Below, piece after piece: positions 10,386-19,417 of a DNA stretch of 64,000 nucleotides. Position 1 is the first letter of the stretch, and every line of letters starts with the position of its first letter. Origin of the DNA: Pelagomonas calceolata (Eukaryota; Sar; Pelagophyceae; Pelagomonadales; Pelagomonadaceae); assembly GCA_918797485.1 (NCBI GenBank), contig CAKKNE010000004.1:3100001-3164000 (forward strand), given 5' to 3'. Made by a program: the position numbers and the translations under genes. The notes below the pieces were generated by a model that did not search any database, was not told the DNA's origin, and saw nothing but the letters and a program-made list of their open reading frames with translations.

Positions 10386-11759
10386 CTACACCTGGCGCCT
10401 CGCGAACGGATCGACGTCCGCGAGTTCCCGCCACACATCGCTTTCGAGCGCGTCGGCGAGCGCGTCCGCCGCCGACGCGTGGCCGGCCCGTGCGGCCGCG
10501 GTCCAGTGCTCGATCGCCGAGCTGTCGGCGCCGCGCGCGTCCGCGAGCGTGCCGAGCAAGGCGTGTGCATTGGCACTTCCAGCAGCCGCCGCGCGATGGA
10601 GGAACAGGGAATTGCCGGGCGGCGTCGCCGCCTTGGCAAAGAGGACGTCTGGGTCGTCGTCCTCCTTCTCCGCGCCGTCGCGACGATTGTACCACACGAC
10701 CAGTGAGCTTCTGATTCCGCACACGGTCGCTACGCCGTGAATCAGCTCGGCGTTGTGCAAACAAGCGTCTCGGCCGTCGGCCGCAAACGGCACGAGGCGA
10801 CGCGAGGAGCAGTGCGGGTGAGACTGCACGAAGTAGCCGCCACCTTCGTAGGCGGCCGGGTCCAGATCAACAACGGCCGTTGCCACGGTGGGCCGCGCGT
10901 CGAAGTGAGGCCCGAGCGCCGCGCGGCCAGCGGCGTCGCCCGAGTCGTAGCGCCGGAGGAAAGCAGCGGCCGGGACGAGGTCGTGACGGTGCGCGCGCCG
11001 CGCAATCCTAGCGCCGATCTCGAGTGCGCGCTCCGCTAGCGCCCCCTCGAGCATCGCATGTTGCTCCGGGAGTCCATCGACCGAGTCCTCGCCGTCCGAG
11101 AGTTGTACGTCGGCGGTGCGAAACGCTTCGACCTCGTCCGGCGAGAGCGCCTCGGGGACGAGGCGGCAGCGATCGTTGTCGCGCAACGGCCAGTCGCGCC
11201 GCGCACCAAGCAGTCGCAGCGCCCGGACCGCGTCCCGTTCGCCGTCAAGCGCCAGCGTGGTGAGCTGCGTCGGGGCCTCGCGGTCGTCCAAAACTAAAAG
11301 GTCGTCGTCACTCCCTTCGCAAAAGCCGATCGCCTCAAGTGCCGCCGACGACGCACTTAACGCGCCGCCAAGCGGATCAGCGAGCCGTTTGCGCGGCGGA
11401 GGTGGTGGTGGCACGGCTCGCAGGCGCGTCGCCGGGGAATCAAAAGTCGCGAGGAACGTCACAAGGAGCTTGAGCGCGAGCGGAATCGCGCCACGCAGCT
11501 GCCGGTTCGGGCCGACCGAAGGGTCCGACGAATCCCCAAGCCAGACAGCGAAGTCATTACCATGCGAGACCAGCGCGCCGGCCGCCAACAGCACGCCATC
11601 GTCCGTCGCCCACAGTGCATTCACGCAGCGCTCGCCCGGCTCGAGGTCCTCATCCCCGACAAAGCCCGCCGGCGCGGGCTCGATCGACAGAGCGGTGCGG
11701 CACCGCGTGCGCTGCCAGTCACCGGTCCTCAGCAGCCCGAAGAGCAGGAATGCATGCAT
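10386..11759 (-). CDS. 2-oxoglutarate/Fe(II) dioxygenase with PUB-like and Sel1-like regions
   Basis: 457 residues from an ATG at 11757-11759. The core has the prolyl-4-hydroxylase-type pattern: FLRRYDSGD, LGPHFDARP (HxD iron ligands), YEGGGYFV, AELIHGVATV (distal His), then RSSLVVWYN (2OG-binding Arg). The N-terminal third includes LALKLLVTFLATFDSP and ALEAIGFCEGSDDDLLVLDD, which resembles a PUB fold (a p97/PNGase adaptor domain); this is weaker. The C-terminus (GNSLFLHRAAAAGSANAHALLG ... IEHWTAAARAGHASAADAL) resembles two Sel1/TPR-like helical repeats. A protein hydroxylase is likely; its target is unknown. Divergent from DNAAF1 across a 496-base gap. Confidence 0.75.
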   Translation of the reverse strand: MHAFLLFGLLRTGDWQRTRCRTALSIEPAPAGFVGDEDLEPGERCVNALWATDDGVLLAAGALVSHGNDFAVWLGDSSDPSVGPNRQLRGAIPLALKLLVTFLATFDSPATRLRAVPPPPPPRKRLADPLGGALSASSAALEAIGFCEGSDDDLLVLDDREAPTQLTTLALDGERDAVRALRLLGARRDWPLRDNDRCRLVPEALSPDEVEAFRTADVQLSDGEDSVDGLPEQHAMLEGALAERALEIGARIARRAHRHDLVPAAAFLRRYDSGDAAGRAALGPHFDARPTVATAVVDLDPAAYEGGGYFVQSHPHCSSRRLVPFAADGRDACLHNAELIHGVATVCGIRSSLVVWYNRRDGAEKEDDDPDVLFAKAATPPGNSLFLHRAAAAGSANAHALLGTLADARGADSSAIEHWTAAARAGHASAADALADALESDVWRELADVDPFARRQV

Positions 11760-11954
11760 CCGTCCATTGATGTGCGGCGCTTTGCTGCTGATTGCTGCCC
11801 AATGTGCAGTGGCAGTGCTGATTTTGTGTTAATGGTGCGCGAGCGCTGCAGCACGCGATGCTATATCGATTGACGAGAGTCAAATCAAGTTGTAAAAGGT
11901 ATGCAACCGCACAGCTCCGTGCAGAGCCTGCACCACAAAAGCTGCTGCCCCAGG

Positions 11955-11975
11955 CTAGTGTCTCACGACGCTAGC
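11955..11975 (+). promoter_or_regulatory. CTAG palindrome element 2
   Basis: CTAGTGTCTCACGACGCTAG between the divergent 2OG oxygenase and DNAAF1 starts. The rest of the 11760-12255 gap has no gene. It also holds GGGGCAGCC at 12088-12096 and GGGCAGCCC at 12212-12220, both upstream of DNAAF1. Confidence 0.7.
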
Positions 11976-12255
11976 GCGTGAGACGCGTCCAGCCACAGAC
12001 AAGCATCCCTAGCGCGCCGCTTGAGGCCTGCACCCGGTCCGTAAACCAACCCGCACCACAGCGCCAAAGCGCAGATTTCGACGCGCCGGGGCAGCCAAAA
12101 AAAGCAAGCGCCGGGTCTCATCATTGCGACGGGATCTCTGCTCGACAGCGTCACCGACCCAGTTCTTAAGCGCCGCCGCAGCAAGGAGCTGCAAGCGGTA
12201 CCGTCCAGCAAGGGCAGCCCATTCTCCAGGCTCCATAGCGCCGCGAGGCGAAACC

Positions 12256-13209
12256 ATGGCCGAGTGGAGCGGCGTCCGCATGACGAAAAAGTACCTAGTG
12301 GAACTCTGCCAGAGACACGACGGATATAGGACACCGTCGGTGAACGATAAATTATACCTCCACCAACAAGGGTTCCGACGGCTCGACCCCGAGGTCCTCA
12401 AGGAGTTCACGGGCATCAAGATGCTGTGGCTCCAGGCTAATGGTTTGGAGAAGCTCGAGGGTTTTGAACATATGCCGCTGTTGAGAAACATCGCGGCTCA
12501 TGAAAATTGCATTGAAAAAATAGAAGGCTTAGAACATTCCAAGGAGTTGGATTCTATAAACTTGAACAGAAACTTCATCAAGAAGGTCGAGGGCTTCGAA
12601 AAGAATCAAAATTTAACAAGTATCAATCTCGGTAACAACGCGATCGGCCCTGATGCTGAAAGTTATAAAGCCGTCGCAGAAAACTTGCCAAAGCTCCAAA
12701 CGTTAGATTTACAAGCTAATAAAATAGAAGATGGTGCCGAACTGTTGAAAATATTGCAAAAAATACCCGACCTGCGCGTCTTTTATGGGATGGGCAACCC
12801 TTTCGTCAAAAGCTTCCGACACTACCGTAAAAGATTCGTGGCCGGTTTACCTTCTTTGCGATACTTGGACGACCGGCCGGTCTTCGAGGATGAAAGAAAA
12901 AGATGCGAGGCGTGGTTCGCTGCTTTTGGCGAAGACGAAAATTTGGACGCAGCAAATGCCGCGGAGCGCGACATGATCAAAACTATAAAACAGGAGAAGC
13001 GCGACCAGGAGGAGCGCCGCGTCAAGGCTTTCGATGATATGATCCGCGAGGCGCGCGCGGCGCACGCCGCGGCCGAGGCGGCGAAGCAGTTGGAGGGCGT
13101 GTCCTTCTCGGGCGACCCCATCCACGGCGTGAACGGGCCGCTTCGTGATGAAAACGCGGACCCGAACAAGCCGCGGAAGCCGTTTGTCGACGTCGAGGAC
13201 CTGGACTAA
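12256..13209 (+). CDS. DNAAF1: Dynein axonemal assembly factor 1 (LRRC50/ODA7)
   Basis: 317 residues. The start MAEWSGVRMTKKYLVELCQ, then NDKLYLHQQGFRRLD and LKEFTGIKMLWLQANGLEKL, matches the DNAAF1 N-terminus and first leucine-rich repeats; four to five LRRs run to about residue 190. The LRR cap has the family signature YLDDRPVFEDER (about residues 202-213) followed by RCEAWFAAFG. A coiled, charged tail follows. DNAAF1 is a cytoplasmic factor that helps preassemble outer and inner dynein arms before import into motile cilia. The gene is intronless and its codons are AT-richer than its neighbours. The start at 12256 fits the family better than the in-frame upstream extension. It implies a flagellate stage. 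Confidence 0.92.
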   Translation: MAEWSGVRMTKKYLVELCQRHDGYRTPSVNDKLYLHQQGFRRLDPEVLKEFTGIKMLWLQANGLEKLEGFEHMPLLRNIAAHENCIEKIEGLEHSKELDSINLNRNFIKKVEGFEKNQNLTSINLGNNAIGPDAESYKAVAENLPKLQTLDLQANKIEDGAELLKILQKIPDLRVFYGMGNPFVKSFRHYRKRFVAGLPSLRYLDDRPVFEDERKRCEAWFAAFGEDENLDAANAAERDMIKTIKQEKRDQEERRVKAFDDMIREARAAHAAAEAAKQLEGVSFSGDPIHGVNGPLRDENADPNKPRKPFVDVEDLD

Positions 13210-13533
13210 TATTTGGTTTGCGTATTTATTCCCTCGTCGCGGCGACGGCGTGCTTGCAGTCTCCTCGCGCGGGCCGCGGCAGGACTCTCTCACGCCATCG
13301 AGCAGACGCCAGACAAGTCGGCAGGCCGTGACGCAGTCATCTGTCTCCTCGTGGCGTGCGACGTGTGGGCAGCAGGCGCCGCGCGCGGGCATATAATAAA
13401 CGTGGCGTTGCTTTGCTTAGAGCTAGGCCGCTACCACCACCGACTTCGGGGCGAGCGTGACCGAACGCCCCGGGCGGGCGCCCCCAGCCCTCATACGCCG
13501 CCGCCCCGAGTGTTAGCGTTAGCGATATATAGA
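13210..13533. other. Convergent intergenic region
   Basis: It separates the ends of DNAAF1 and the next reverse-strand gene. It holds an isolated CACGCCATCGA motif (about 13290), as found inside introners, and an ATATAAT tract near 13392. No gene, no CTAG palindrome. Confidence 0.4.
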
Positions 13534-14979
13534 CTAGGGCGACGCGAACTTGGCCTCCTCGGCCCGCCGCTGCTCGGCCGCCAGCAGCGCCCGCAGCCGC
13601 GCGAGCCGCGCGTCCGACGCCGGCTCCGAAACGCCAAAGTCGCCGAACTCCGGGTGCGACCCCCAAGCACACACGGACACGGACCGCTGTAATAAAGCGT
13701 GGCCCTTGGGCAGCAGCGCGGGGTGCTGCGGCGTGCCCATCGCGCTCAGAGGCGTGCCCCTACGACTCCCGGTCGAGGAGGACGTGAACCTTCCTAGACG
13801 CGGCGCCGGCGTCGGCATCAATGATTGAGGAACCCAGGTCGGCCTCGATGTTTTCTCTTCATCACTCAAAGGCGAACTTCTATACCGCATGCGCTGCGAC
13901 CGCGCCAATCGAGGTGGTCTATCAGAAGGCGCGAAGGACGGCCGGTCCGAGGGCATCATTGATGATCCCCTTCCATTGAGCGCCGCCGCTAGGTCCGACG
14001 AGCCGCGCCGCGACGAGTCGCGCCGCCGCCTTGCACTGGCAAGGGAGTCGCGGTCGTTGAATCCCACGGAGAACCGGCCCGACGCCCGCACCGTCGACGC
14101 GTCGGAGTCGCGCGGCGGCCGCCGCGTCTGTGCGCTATCGAAGGACAGCTTGCACGGGCCCGCCGGCGGCCGGCCCGTGTTGTCGCACGACCTAGCGCGC
14201 TGTAATTCCCCTCTCCCGGGCGTCGCGAAGAAGACGGTCCGCGCCTCGGGTGCTGCTGAATCCATCGATAAAGCTCGGTGCGGCGGCGAGTGCGGTGTTT
14301 CGCTTCCTAAGTTGGACGATGAGGAGCGTAGGAGACCGCCCATGCGATCCACGAGCGAATCGCATCGCGCCAGCGGCCCCGCTCGCAGCGAGGGCGGCGG
14401 CGGCGGCGGCGGGCTCTCGGCTATCATGTTGCGGATGGGCAGGCCGTCCGTGGAAGAGGTGGACGACGTCCGTGCCACGATCGACGGCCGCTCCAGCCGC
14501 TCATCTTCCGACGACTTGCCGTCCGTGTCCTCGTCGTCGTCATCGAGCGCCGCCGTGCCCTCGAGGCCCGCGCGCAGCCGCCGCGCGACGTCCGGCGGCG
14601 CGTGGTAGGGAATGCCGCCGACGCCGGCCAGGCCGTCGCCCGACGTGGCCACGATCGATCTCAACCCCAGGCGTTCGCAGAGCGCCGCTATTCTCGCGTT
14701 TCTGCTTCTCGACCACCCTGGCTCCGCTCTAACGACGCGGCCCGAGTCGGGGCCCGCGCCCTCGGCGTCGGCCTGCCGTAATGCCTTGCGGAGCCACCGC
14801 CGGTCGGCGGGCCGCGCCTTGCGGAGCGTGCGCGCCGCGCCTTCCGGCGACGCCTCGGGCTTGTCGTCGCTGTAGCGCGACGCGCGCTCGCGCTTCCGGT
14901 TCGTGAGGCCGCTTCCCCGGAGCGGCAACTCGACGTCGTCGCTCGGCTTCGGCCGGCCACGCAGGCGGCCCTCGTACAT
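13534..14979 (-). CDS. Ser/Arg-rich low-complexity protein of unknown function
   Basis: 481 residues from the first ATG at 14977-14979 (MYEGRLRGRPKPSDDVELPL). The frame stays open upstream to about 15153 with acceptable composition (VAFVGEGLSTPING), so an extra 5' exon is possible. An early basic helical part (KARPADRRWLRKALRQADAE, RNARIAALCERLGLRSIVAT) is followed by a disordered region rich in Ser, Arg and Pro with acidic patches. It ends in a short helix, DARLARLRALLAAEQRRAEEAKF. No known domain recognised. The disorder and repeated RxxS patterns suggest a phosphorylated regulatory or cytoskeletal protein; that is inference. Confidence 0.6.
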   Translation of the reverse strand: MYEGRLRGRPKPSDDVELPLRGSGLTNRKRERASRYSDDKPEASPEGAARTLRKARPADRRWLRKALRQADAEGAGPDSGRVVRAEPGWSRSRNARIAALCERLGLRSIVATSGDGLAGVGGIPYHAPPDVARRLRAGLEGTAALDDDDEDTDGKSSEDERLERPSIVARTSSTSSTDGLPIRNMIAESPPPPPPPSLRAGPLARCDSLVDRMGGLLRSSSSNLGSETPHSPPHRALSMDSAAPEARTVFFATPGRGELQRARSCDNTGRPPAGPCKLSFDSAQTRRPPRDSDASTVRASGRFSVGFNDRDSLASARRRRDSSRRGSSDLAAALNGRGSSMMPSDRPSFAPSDRPPRLARSQRMRYRSSPLSDEEKTSRPTWVPQSLMPTPAPRLGRFTSSSTGSRRGTPLSAMGTPQHPALLPKGHALLQRSVSVCAWGSHPEFGDFGVSEPASDARLARLRALLAAEQRRAEEAKFASP

Positions 14980-15490
14980 CGTTGAGGGCTGCGGCGCCTT
15001 GCTCAGGCGACCTGCTGCCCGGGTGGCGCGGCGGGAGGCGCCGTTTATGGGTGTGGACAGGCCTTCACCGACAAACGCAACACGGCCCCTTCCGCGGCGC
15101 GCGTCGGTGCGGCTGGGCCTGGCGTCGAGCGGCGTGACCCTGCTGGTCCCCACGGGCCGCTCGGTCGGCCCTCGCGCCGCCTCACGCCAAAATGCAGCGC
15201 CAAAACGCCAGCGGCCAGCTGCTTTTTTGCAGGTTTTGGCTTTTTAACGATTTTAGGAAACGTCCACGCACGCGTGCGAAGTGGCTCTAGCGGTGGTCAG
15301 ACAGGCCCAAGGGTCCTCGACGCGCCTTGCGCCGGCCGCTCCGGGCCTAGCGTAGAGCGCGGTCGTAGACGCGCGAAGTTCCTGAGCCAAGCGGAACTGC
15401 TGCAACTGGTTAGGTAAGGATGATTCCAGGCGACCAATTGCCGACCCAGACTGAGAAGAAGGAAGCGTGCGGTGCGCATCCATGCGTCTT

Positions 15491-15514
15491 GCTAGTGTCT
15501 TACATGCCGCTAGC
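15491..15514 (+). promoter_or_regulatory. CTAG palindrome element 3
   Basis: GCTAGTGTCTTAC-ATGC-CGCTAGC. The arms extend to CTTGCTAG/CTAGCAAG. About 135 bases before the SCI1-like ATG, within the otherwise empty 15154-15649 interval. Confidence 0.75.
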
Positions 15515-15649
15515 AAGCACACGCCTAAAAGCAAGCCCAATTGAGGCCGCTGTCGCGTGCCCAGAGCGGCTGACTGCTGATTTACAACTCAACACTGTGG
15601 CCGAGCAGCCCTACTATCGAATCCGACCGCTGCTGCACCGGTAAGAGCA

Positions 15650-16255
15650 ATGCCATCCTCAGACAGCTCCAGCAGCAGTGAGGACCGCAAGCGCAAGAAA
15701 AAGAAGCACAAGAAAGAGCACAAACACAAAAAGCACAAGAAGGAGAAAAAATCCAAGAAGGAGAAGAAACGCCGCCGCGACGACGACGACGACGCTCCGG
15801 TCGTCGCGGCGAATATCCCGAGTGAAAAGCTCGACGCCGAGGACGACTACTACGCGAGGGCAGCGGAGTTCCGCACCTGGCTGCGCGACGCCAAGGACCT
15901 CTACTTGGACGACATCGCGGCCGACGAGGCGCGGAAGCTCTTCGCGCAATTCGCGGAGCGCTGGAACGCCGGGCGCCTCGACGCGAGCTACTACAGCGGC
16001 GAGGCGGCCGGCCGCGGCGGCAAGCGCACGCGCCACGCGTGGAGCTTCAAGCTCTCCGACACGGAGGCGCGCGGGTTGGCGTCGACGCGGGCCGCCGTAT
16101 CTCGGCAGTCCGCGCAGGACGACCCCACACTGATCCGCCAATTCGACAAACAACCCGCGGTCGTGGCGAAGCCGTGCCGGCCGCAGGTGAAGCCTCGCGA
16201 CGACGGCGCCGAGCTGAGGCGCTTGAAGGTGCCGCCGCGGCCGCCGGGCGAGTGA
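15650..16255 (+). CDS. SCI1-like nuclear protein (style cell-cycle inhibitor family)
   Basis: 201 residues. The N-terminus is an extremely Lys-rich stretch (KKKKHKKEHKHKKHKKEKK) after a Ser-rich start, typical of nucleolar or speckle proteins. The conserved block DDYYARAAEFRTWLRDAKDL ... LFAQFAERWNAGRLDASYY ... TRHAWSFKLS matches the family that includes plant SCI1, where a short helix-rich domain precedes a TR(H/T)xWxFK motif. Such proteins are nuclear and linked to RNA processing or cell-cycle control. Single exon; CTAG palindrome in the promoter. The role in this organism is inferred from family only. Confidence 0.75.
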   Translation: MPSSDSSSSSEDRKRKKKKHKKEHKHKKHKKEKKSKKEKKRRRDDDDDAPVVAANIPSEKLDAEDDYYARAAEFRTWLRDAKDLYLDDIAADEARKLFAQFAERWNAGRLDASYYSGEAAGRGGKRTRHAWSFKLSDTEARGLASTRAAVSRQSAQDDPTLIRQFDKQPAVVAKPCRPQVKPRDDGAELRRLKVPPRPPGE

Positions 16256-16414
16256 GGAGTAATCTGTCTTGTGATAGATGCCCACTCGACGAGGCACTTT
16301 CGACAAGCCAACCCGCATGATCGGCATGGCTCTTTTTATGATCGGCCTGCCGATCGTGGCCACACGCAGGCTGCCCCGAACTCAAACGAGGCTAAAATCG
16401 CCCGGCACGAAGCC

Positions 16415-17203
16415 ATGATTACACAAGTAACGCTTTACACAGCGATTGGAACGAGTCTCGCACTCCATTGGGGCAGCACACACAGGCTGCCCCAAAAAAC
16501 ACTGCGCCGCGCGACGCTCATCGAGGATATTCAGATTTCCGACGAAGCCGAAGCCCTCCACGTGCTACGGGTCGACTTGGGCGGCGAGCTGGGCGCGGTG
16601 CGCCTCCACGCGCCCGTCTCGCGGCTGACGCGCTGGCCGGCCGGGGACATCTGGCCCGCGGGACGCGCGCTCGCCACACGACTGAGCGCGGAGCCGGGCC
16701 TCGTCCGCGGTCGCCGCGTGCTGGAGCTAGGAACGGGTCTCGGCGTCGCCGGAATCGCTGCAGCGGACGCCGGCGCCCGGCACGTCTTTCTCAGCGACAT
16801 TGATGCCTCGGCGGTGAAACTAGCTCTCCGGTCGCACGCGGAACTCGGACGCTCACCAGGCCGCGTCAGCGGGGCGCGTATCGACTTCGCGCGCGGCGGC
16901 TGGCCCGCGGCGATTCGCGCCGGCGCCGACGACACGGACGTCGTCATCGCGAGCGACGTGCTCTACTCCGAACGGCAGGCGCCGGCGCTCGCGCGCTTCC
17001 TCGCGGACTACCTCGCCGACCGGCCGCATGGGAAAGGGTATGTGATGAACCCACTGGCGAGAGATAAGGCGCGCATCGGCTTCGCTTTCATGGAAGAGGC
17101 GCGCGCGTTCGGGCTGCACGTCGAGGCCGAGGAGTACGCGTCCAGGGCTAGCGGCGCCGCGGACATGCAGCTGATCAAGGTCGAGAACACGCGCTCCGAG
17201 TAA
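16415..17203 (+). CDS. METTL21-type protein-lysine methyltransferase (Methyltransf_16 family)
   Basis: 262 residues from the ATG at 16415. Signature order: WPAGRALATRLSAEP, VLELGTGLGVAGIAAADAGA (SAM motif I, about residues 103-122), VFLSDIDASAVKLA, then DVVIASDVLYSE (motif post-II/IV, about residue 180). This is the eukaryotic family that methylates lysines of chaperones, elongation factors and similar proteins. The target cannot be told. The first 50 residues are not conserved-looking, and a perfect 10-base inverted repeat of the promoter-type GGGGCAGC motif lies inside them at 16468-16495, so the true start could be non-canonical. No other in-frame ATG exists before the catalytic core. Confidence 0.85.
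   Translation: MITQVTLYTAIGTSLALHWGSTHRLPQKTLRRATLIEDIQISDEAEALHVLRVDLGGELGAVRLHAPVSRLTRWPAGDIWPAGRALATRLSAEPGLVRGRRVLELGTGLGVAGIAAADAGARHVFLSDIDASAVKLALRSHAELGRSPGRVSGARIDFARGGWPAAIRAGADDTDVVIASDVLYSERQAPALARFLADYLADRPHGKGYVMNPLARDKARIGFAFMEEARAFGLHVEAEEYASRASGAADMQLIKVENTRSE
16468..16495. repeat. Inverted repeat TTGGGGCAGC / GCTGCCCCAA
   Basis: Perfect 10-base arms with an 8-base spacer, made of two opposed copies of the GGGGCAGC motif seen near many starts. A further copy (GGCTGCCCC) is at 16369-16377. Confidence 0.7.
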
Positions 17204-17317
17204 TACTCAACACTCGGGGCGACGGCGCATGGGGGCCGGGGGCGGGACGGGGGCGACGCCCCCCGGCGCGCGTCGGACCGCGGCGTACAACATCACCACA
17301 CTACTTATATGTTCACT

Positions 17318-17671
17318 TCAGAAGGACGGCGTCCCGAAGCGCCGCTTCTTGACGACGCCCTTGGCGCCGGCCCGCTTTTTCCGGGCGCCGCTCTCGTCGC
17401 AGCGCTTGCCCGAACACTTGGCGTTCGTGCAGTCCGCCTTCTGGCAGCGCGGCGCGCCCGGGCGCGCCTTGCGAGGAGGTGATGACTCGGGCTCGTCGAG
17501 CAGCGAGGACGCGGGTGCGGGAGCCCTCCGCTGTGGCGGCTCGTCGCGAAGCGAGGACGTGGGTGCCGCCGGCGCTGGCGCTGGCGCCGTCGTCGACGCC
17601 GGGACGGCTTGCCTGTAGCAGGCAAGCAACTCCTCGGCCGTGCCGCTAAAGAGGAGTGGTGGCTGTGACAT
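17318..17671 (-). CDS. Small basic protein with a Cys cluster
   Basis: 117 residues from a good ATG (17669-17671). A short helix, GTAEELLACYRQAV, is followed by an Ala/Pro/Ser linker with two similar segments (PTSSLRDEPPQRRAPA, PASSLLDEPESSPPRKA). Then comes a Cys-rich motif, CQKADCTNAKCSGKRCDESG, and a basic tail, ARKKRAGAKGVVKKRR, a likely nuclear localisation signal. The four Cys could bind one zinc. No named family recognised. It converges with the methyltransferase gene. Confidence 0.6.
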   Translation of the reverse strand: MSQPPLLFSGTAEELLACYRQAVPASTTAPAPAPAAPTSSLRDEPPQRRAPAPASSLLDEPESSPPRKARPGAPRCQKADCTNAKCSGKRCDESGARKKRAGAKGVVKKRRFGTPSF

Positions 17672-17798
17672 CTTCTCACGACCGCGATTGCGGCATGTGC
17701 AGTATTACGATGGACCAAAACAGTGCTACAGGATCCTAGGATGCTGGAAACAGCACTACAAGCTTGTACCGCAGTATTAAGCTGCTTTGGCGCGCCGG

Positions 17799-17826
17799 CG
17801 TATGGGTATGGGTATGGGTATGGGTA
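17799..17826 (+). repeat. GGGTAT microsatellite
   Basis: About 4.5 copies of GGGTAT, continuing into AGGTAC-type repeats to about 17852. It lies in the 17672-18087 interval, which holds no gene I can support. Confidence 0.8.
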
Positions 17827-18087
17827 CAAGGTACAGGTACTAGGTACAGGTACTACGAGGGTTTCTTGTTTCAGGTTTCCGCATGGAGTTGTGCTAGGTT
17901 GCAGGCTTCTGGATCAATAGAATGGGCTGAGGTTTCGGGCTCTCCAGCGCGCGGCCAACTCCGCAGCCGCGAGTACGTGGTTTCGAACCCTCTGATTGTG
18001 ACCCGTGTCGCGAACGAATTCTAGCGGCGAATCGCGCTTGGCGACGCGCCAGAGAGAGCCACCGCTAGCTCTAAGCAAAAGCGAGAC

Positions 18088-18990
18088 TTATGACGCCCCG
18101 CTCTCGGCCGGCGACTCGAGCGGCCGCGAAGTGGCAGGCGACTTGCCGTACGATACCAAGATGGCGTCCTGGTTCGGGGGCGGGTGCCACTGGACCTTCC
18201 GCCTCTCCGGATGGAAGTAGTAGGGCCGCGCGTTCTCGTAATCATAGGTCGCGAACCAGCCGTCGCGCATCTCGCAGGCTTTCGATTGGCGCCTTTTTCT
18301 CGTGTTGGCCGTGAAGGCGCCCGTCGAAGCTAGTGAAGAATTCATCATGGTATTGGGAGCGAAGCGCGGCACCTTGGACGGCTGATTTGATTGAGAGAGG
18401 ATGTGCGACTTGAGCGCGCCGTTGAGGGCGGCGATCTCGGCTGTGAGCGATTGTATTTCGTCCTGGTCACGTCGTGAGAATGTGGACGGAGGCGCCTCGT
18501 AGCGCGGCGTCGCGAGCCTCTTCACGTGGAGCTGGGCGCACTGCTGTGACAATTGTAGTAGTTTCTCCGTTGTAGACGCCCTTTCGGCCTCGTCGAGGCG
18601 GCGCTTCGTCGCCATGAGGTCGTCGCGCGCGCCCTCGTCCAGGCGCTGGGGCTCCTCGCCCGGGCCGCGCTGCGTCGGGTCCACGTAGCTCAGGTGGAAC
18701 CGCAACACGTACTGTTTGGCGTTGGAGAACTCCGGAGGTGCACAGGAAACAATAACGTCCACAGTTCTAAATCCTACGCGGTCGCGCGGCGGGAACAGGA
18801 TGGGAATCCGCGTCTGCTGGTTCGCTTCCAAGTCTAACCTAGGCGTGCCGACCTGCACGTTATCAGGAGACGTGCTCCAGAGCCACACCGTCCCGGGGAG
18901 CCGCCAGGGCACGCGACATCGCTTGGGCGTATTGACAAAAAGCGTCTGCGCGTACTCGCGCGTGTAGGCGGGAGCGCGCTGGGCGAGCAT
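18088..18990 (-). CDS. WW-domain protein with Ig-like N-terminus (NPHP4-like)
   Basis: 300 residues from the ATG at 18988-18990. The first 130 residues (REYAQTLFVNTPKRCRVPWR ... QTRIPILFPPRDRVGFRTVD, NAKQYVLRFHLSYVDP) form a beta-rich segment resembling MSP/Ig-like repeats of nephrocystin-4 and other ciliary proteins. A coiled-coil follows (LMATKRRLDEAERASTTEKL, DEIQSLTAEIAALNGALK). The C-terminus has a WW domain, GWFATYDYENARPYYFHPER...W, with both Trp and the Tyr-Tyr pair, which binds Pro-rich ligands. The NPHP4 link is weak and inferred. The gene is divergent from CCDC40 and shares its 427-base promoter, which supports a ciliary role. The in-frame upstream extension is basic and not protein-like. 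Confidence 0.65.
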   Translation of the reverse strand: MLAQRAPAYTREYAQTLFVNTPKRCRVPWRLPGTVWLWSTSPDNVQVGTPRLDLEANQQTRIPILFPPRDRVGFRTVDVIVSCAPPEFSNAKQYVLRFHLSYVDPTQRGPGEEPQRLDEGARDDLMATKRRLDEAERASTTEKLLQLSQQCAQLHVKRLATPRYEAPPSTFSRRDQDEIQSLTAEIAALNGALKSHILSQSNQPSKVPRFAPNTMMNSSLASTGAFTANTRKRRQSKACEMRDGWFATYDYENARPYYFHPERRKVQWHPPPNQDAILVSYGKSPATSRPLESPAESGAS

Positions 18991-19417
18991 CGTCGTGCGC
19001 CTTGGGGCAGCCTTGGTTCTGGTCTGTGGCGTCTGACGCGTGGCCTGCGGCGGCTGGCGTGCTGCACGACGCTGGCTTCGGCGGGGCAGCCACAACGTGA
19101 AACGATTTTGTCCGCCGGCCGGCGATGCGTCCCGGTGAGCGGTCGCGCGGCGGCGAGCCGTCGCAGACCTACGACCGACCGGGTGTGCGTCTTTTTTATG
19201 GGGCGGGTTTCGCGTGTAACTGCCCGGCCCCACTAGCCGGCTTAGCGCTTGGCCGTCCCGTCGCGGCGCAGGGCCCGGGATTCGCGGCCTGCAGCCTCAG
19301 GGCTCATTGGTAGCCCCCCAGCGTGCGCCACCGCTGCCCCGGCCGCGCGGCGGCGCGCGTTGCGGCCAGAGAAGACCTACATCGCGGTAGAGGGGCAGCC
19401 CCCCCAGCGCCGACGAA
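18991..19417. promoter_or_regulatory. Divergent promoter between WW protein and CCDC40
   Basis: It has three GGGGCAGCC copies at 19002-19012, 19083-19091 and 19392-19400. The first is 12 bases from the reverse-strand ATG, the last about 18 bases from the forward ATG. No CTAG palindrome. Confidence 0.5.

Noticed and set aside
13889-14608. Long forward open frame opposite the Ser/Arg-rich gene
   Set aside because: Its composition mirrors the reverse-strand frame, which is longer, has structured ends and an ATG start; GC-rich codons keep the opposite strand open.
15154-15490. Extension of the Ser/Arg-rich gene upstream of 14979
   Set aside because: The frame is open to about 15153 but lacks an ATG; extending it needs an unseen exon, so I kept the first ATG and noted the option.
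17970-18000. GGTTTCGAACCC, reminiscent of a tRNA T-loop
   Set aside because: The flanks do not form T-arm, anticodon arm or acceptor stem on either strand.
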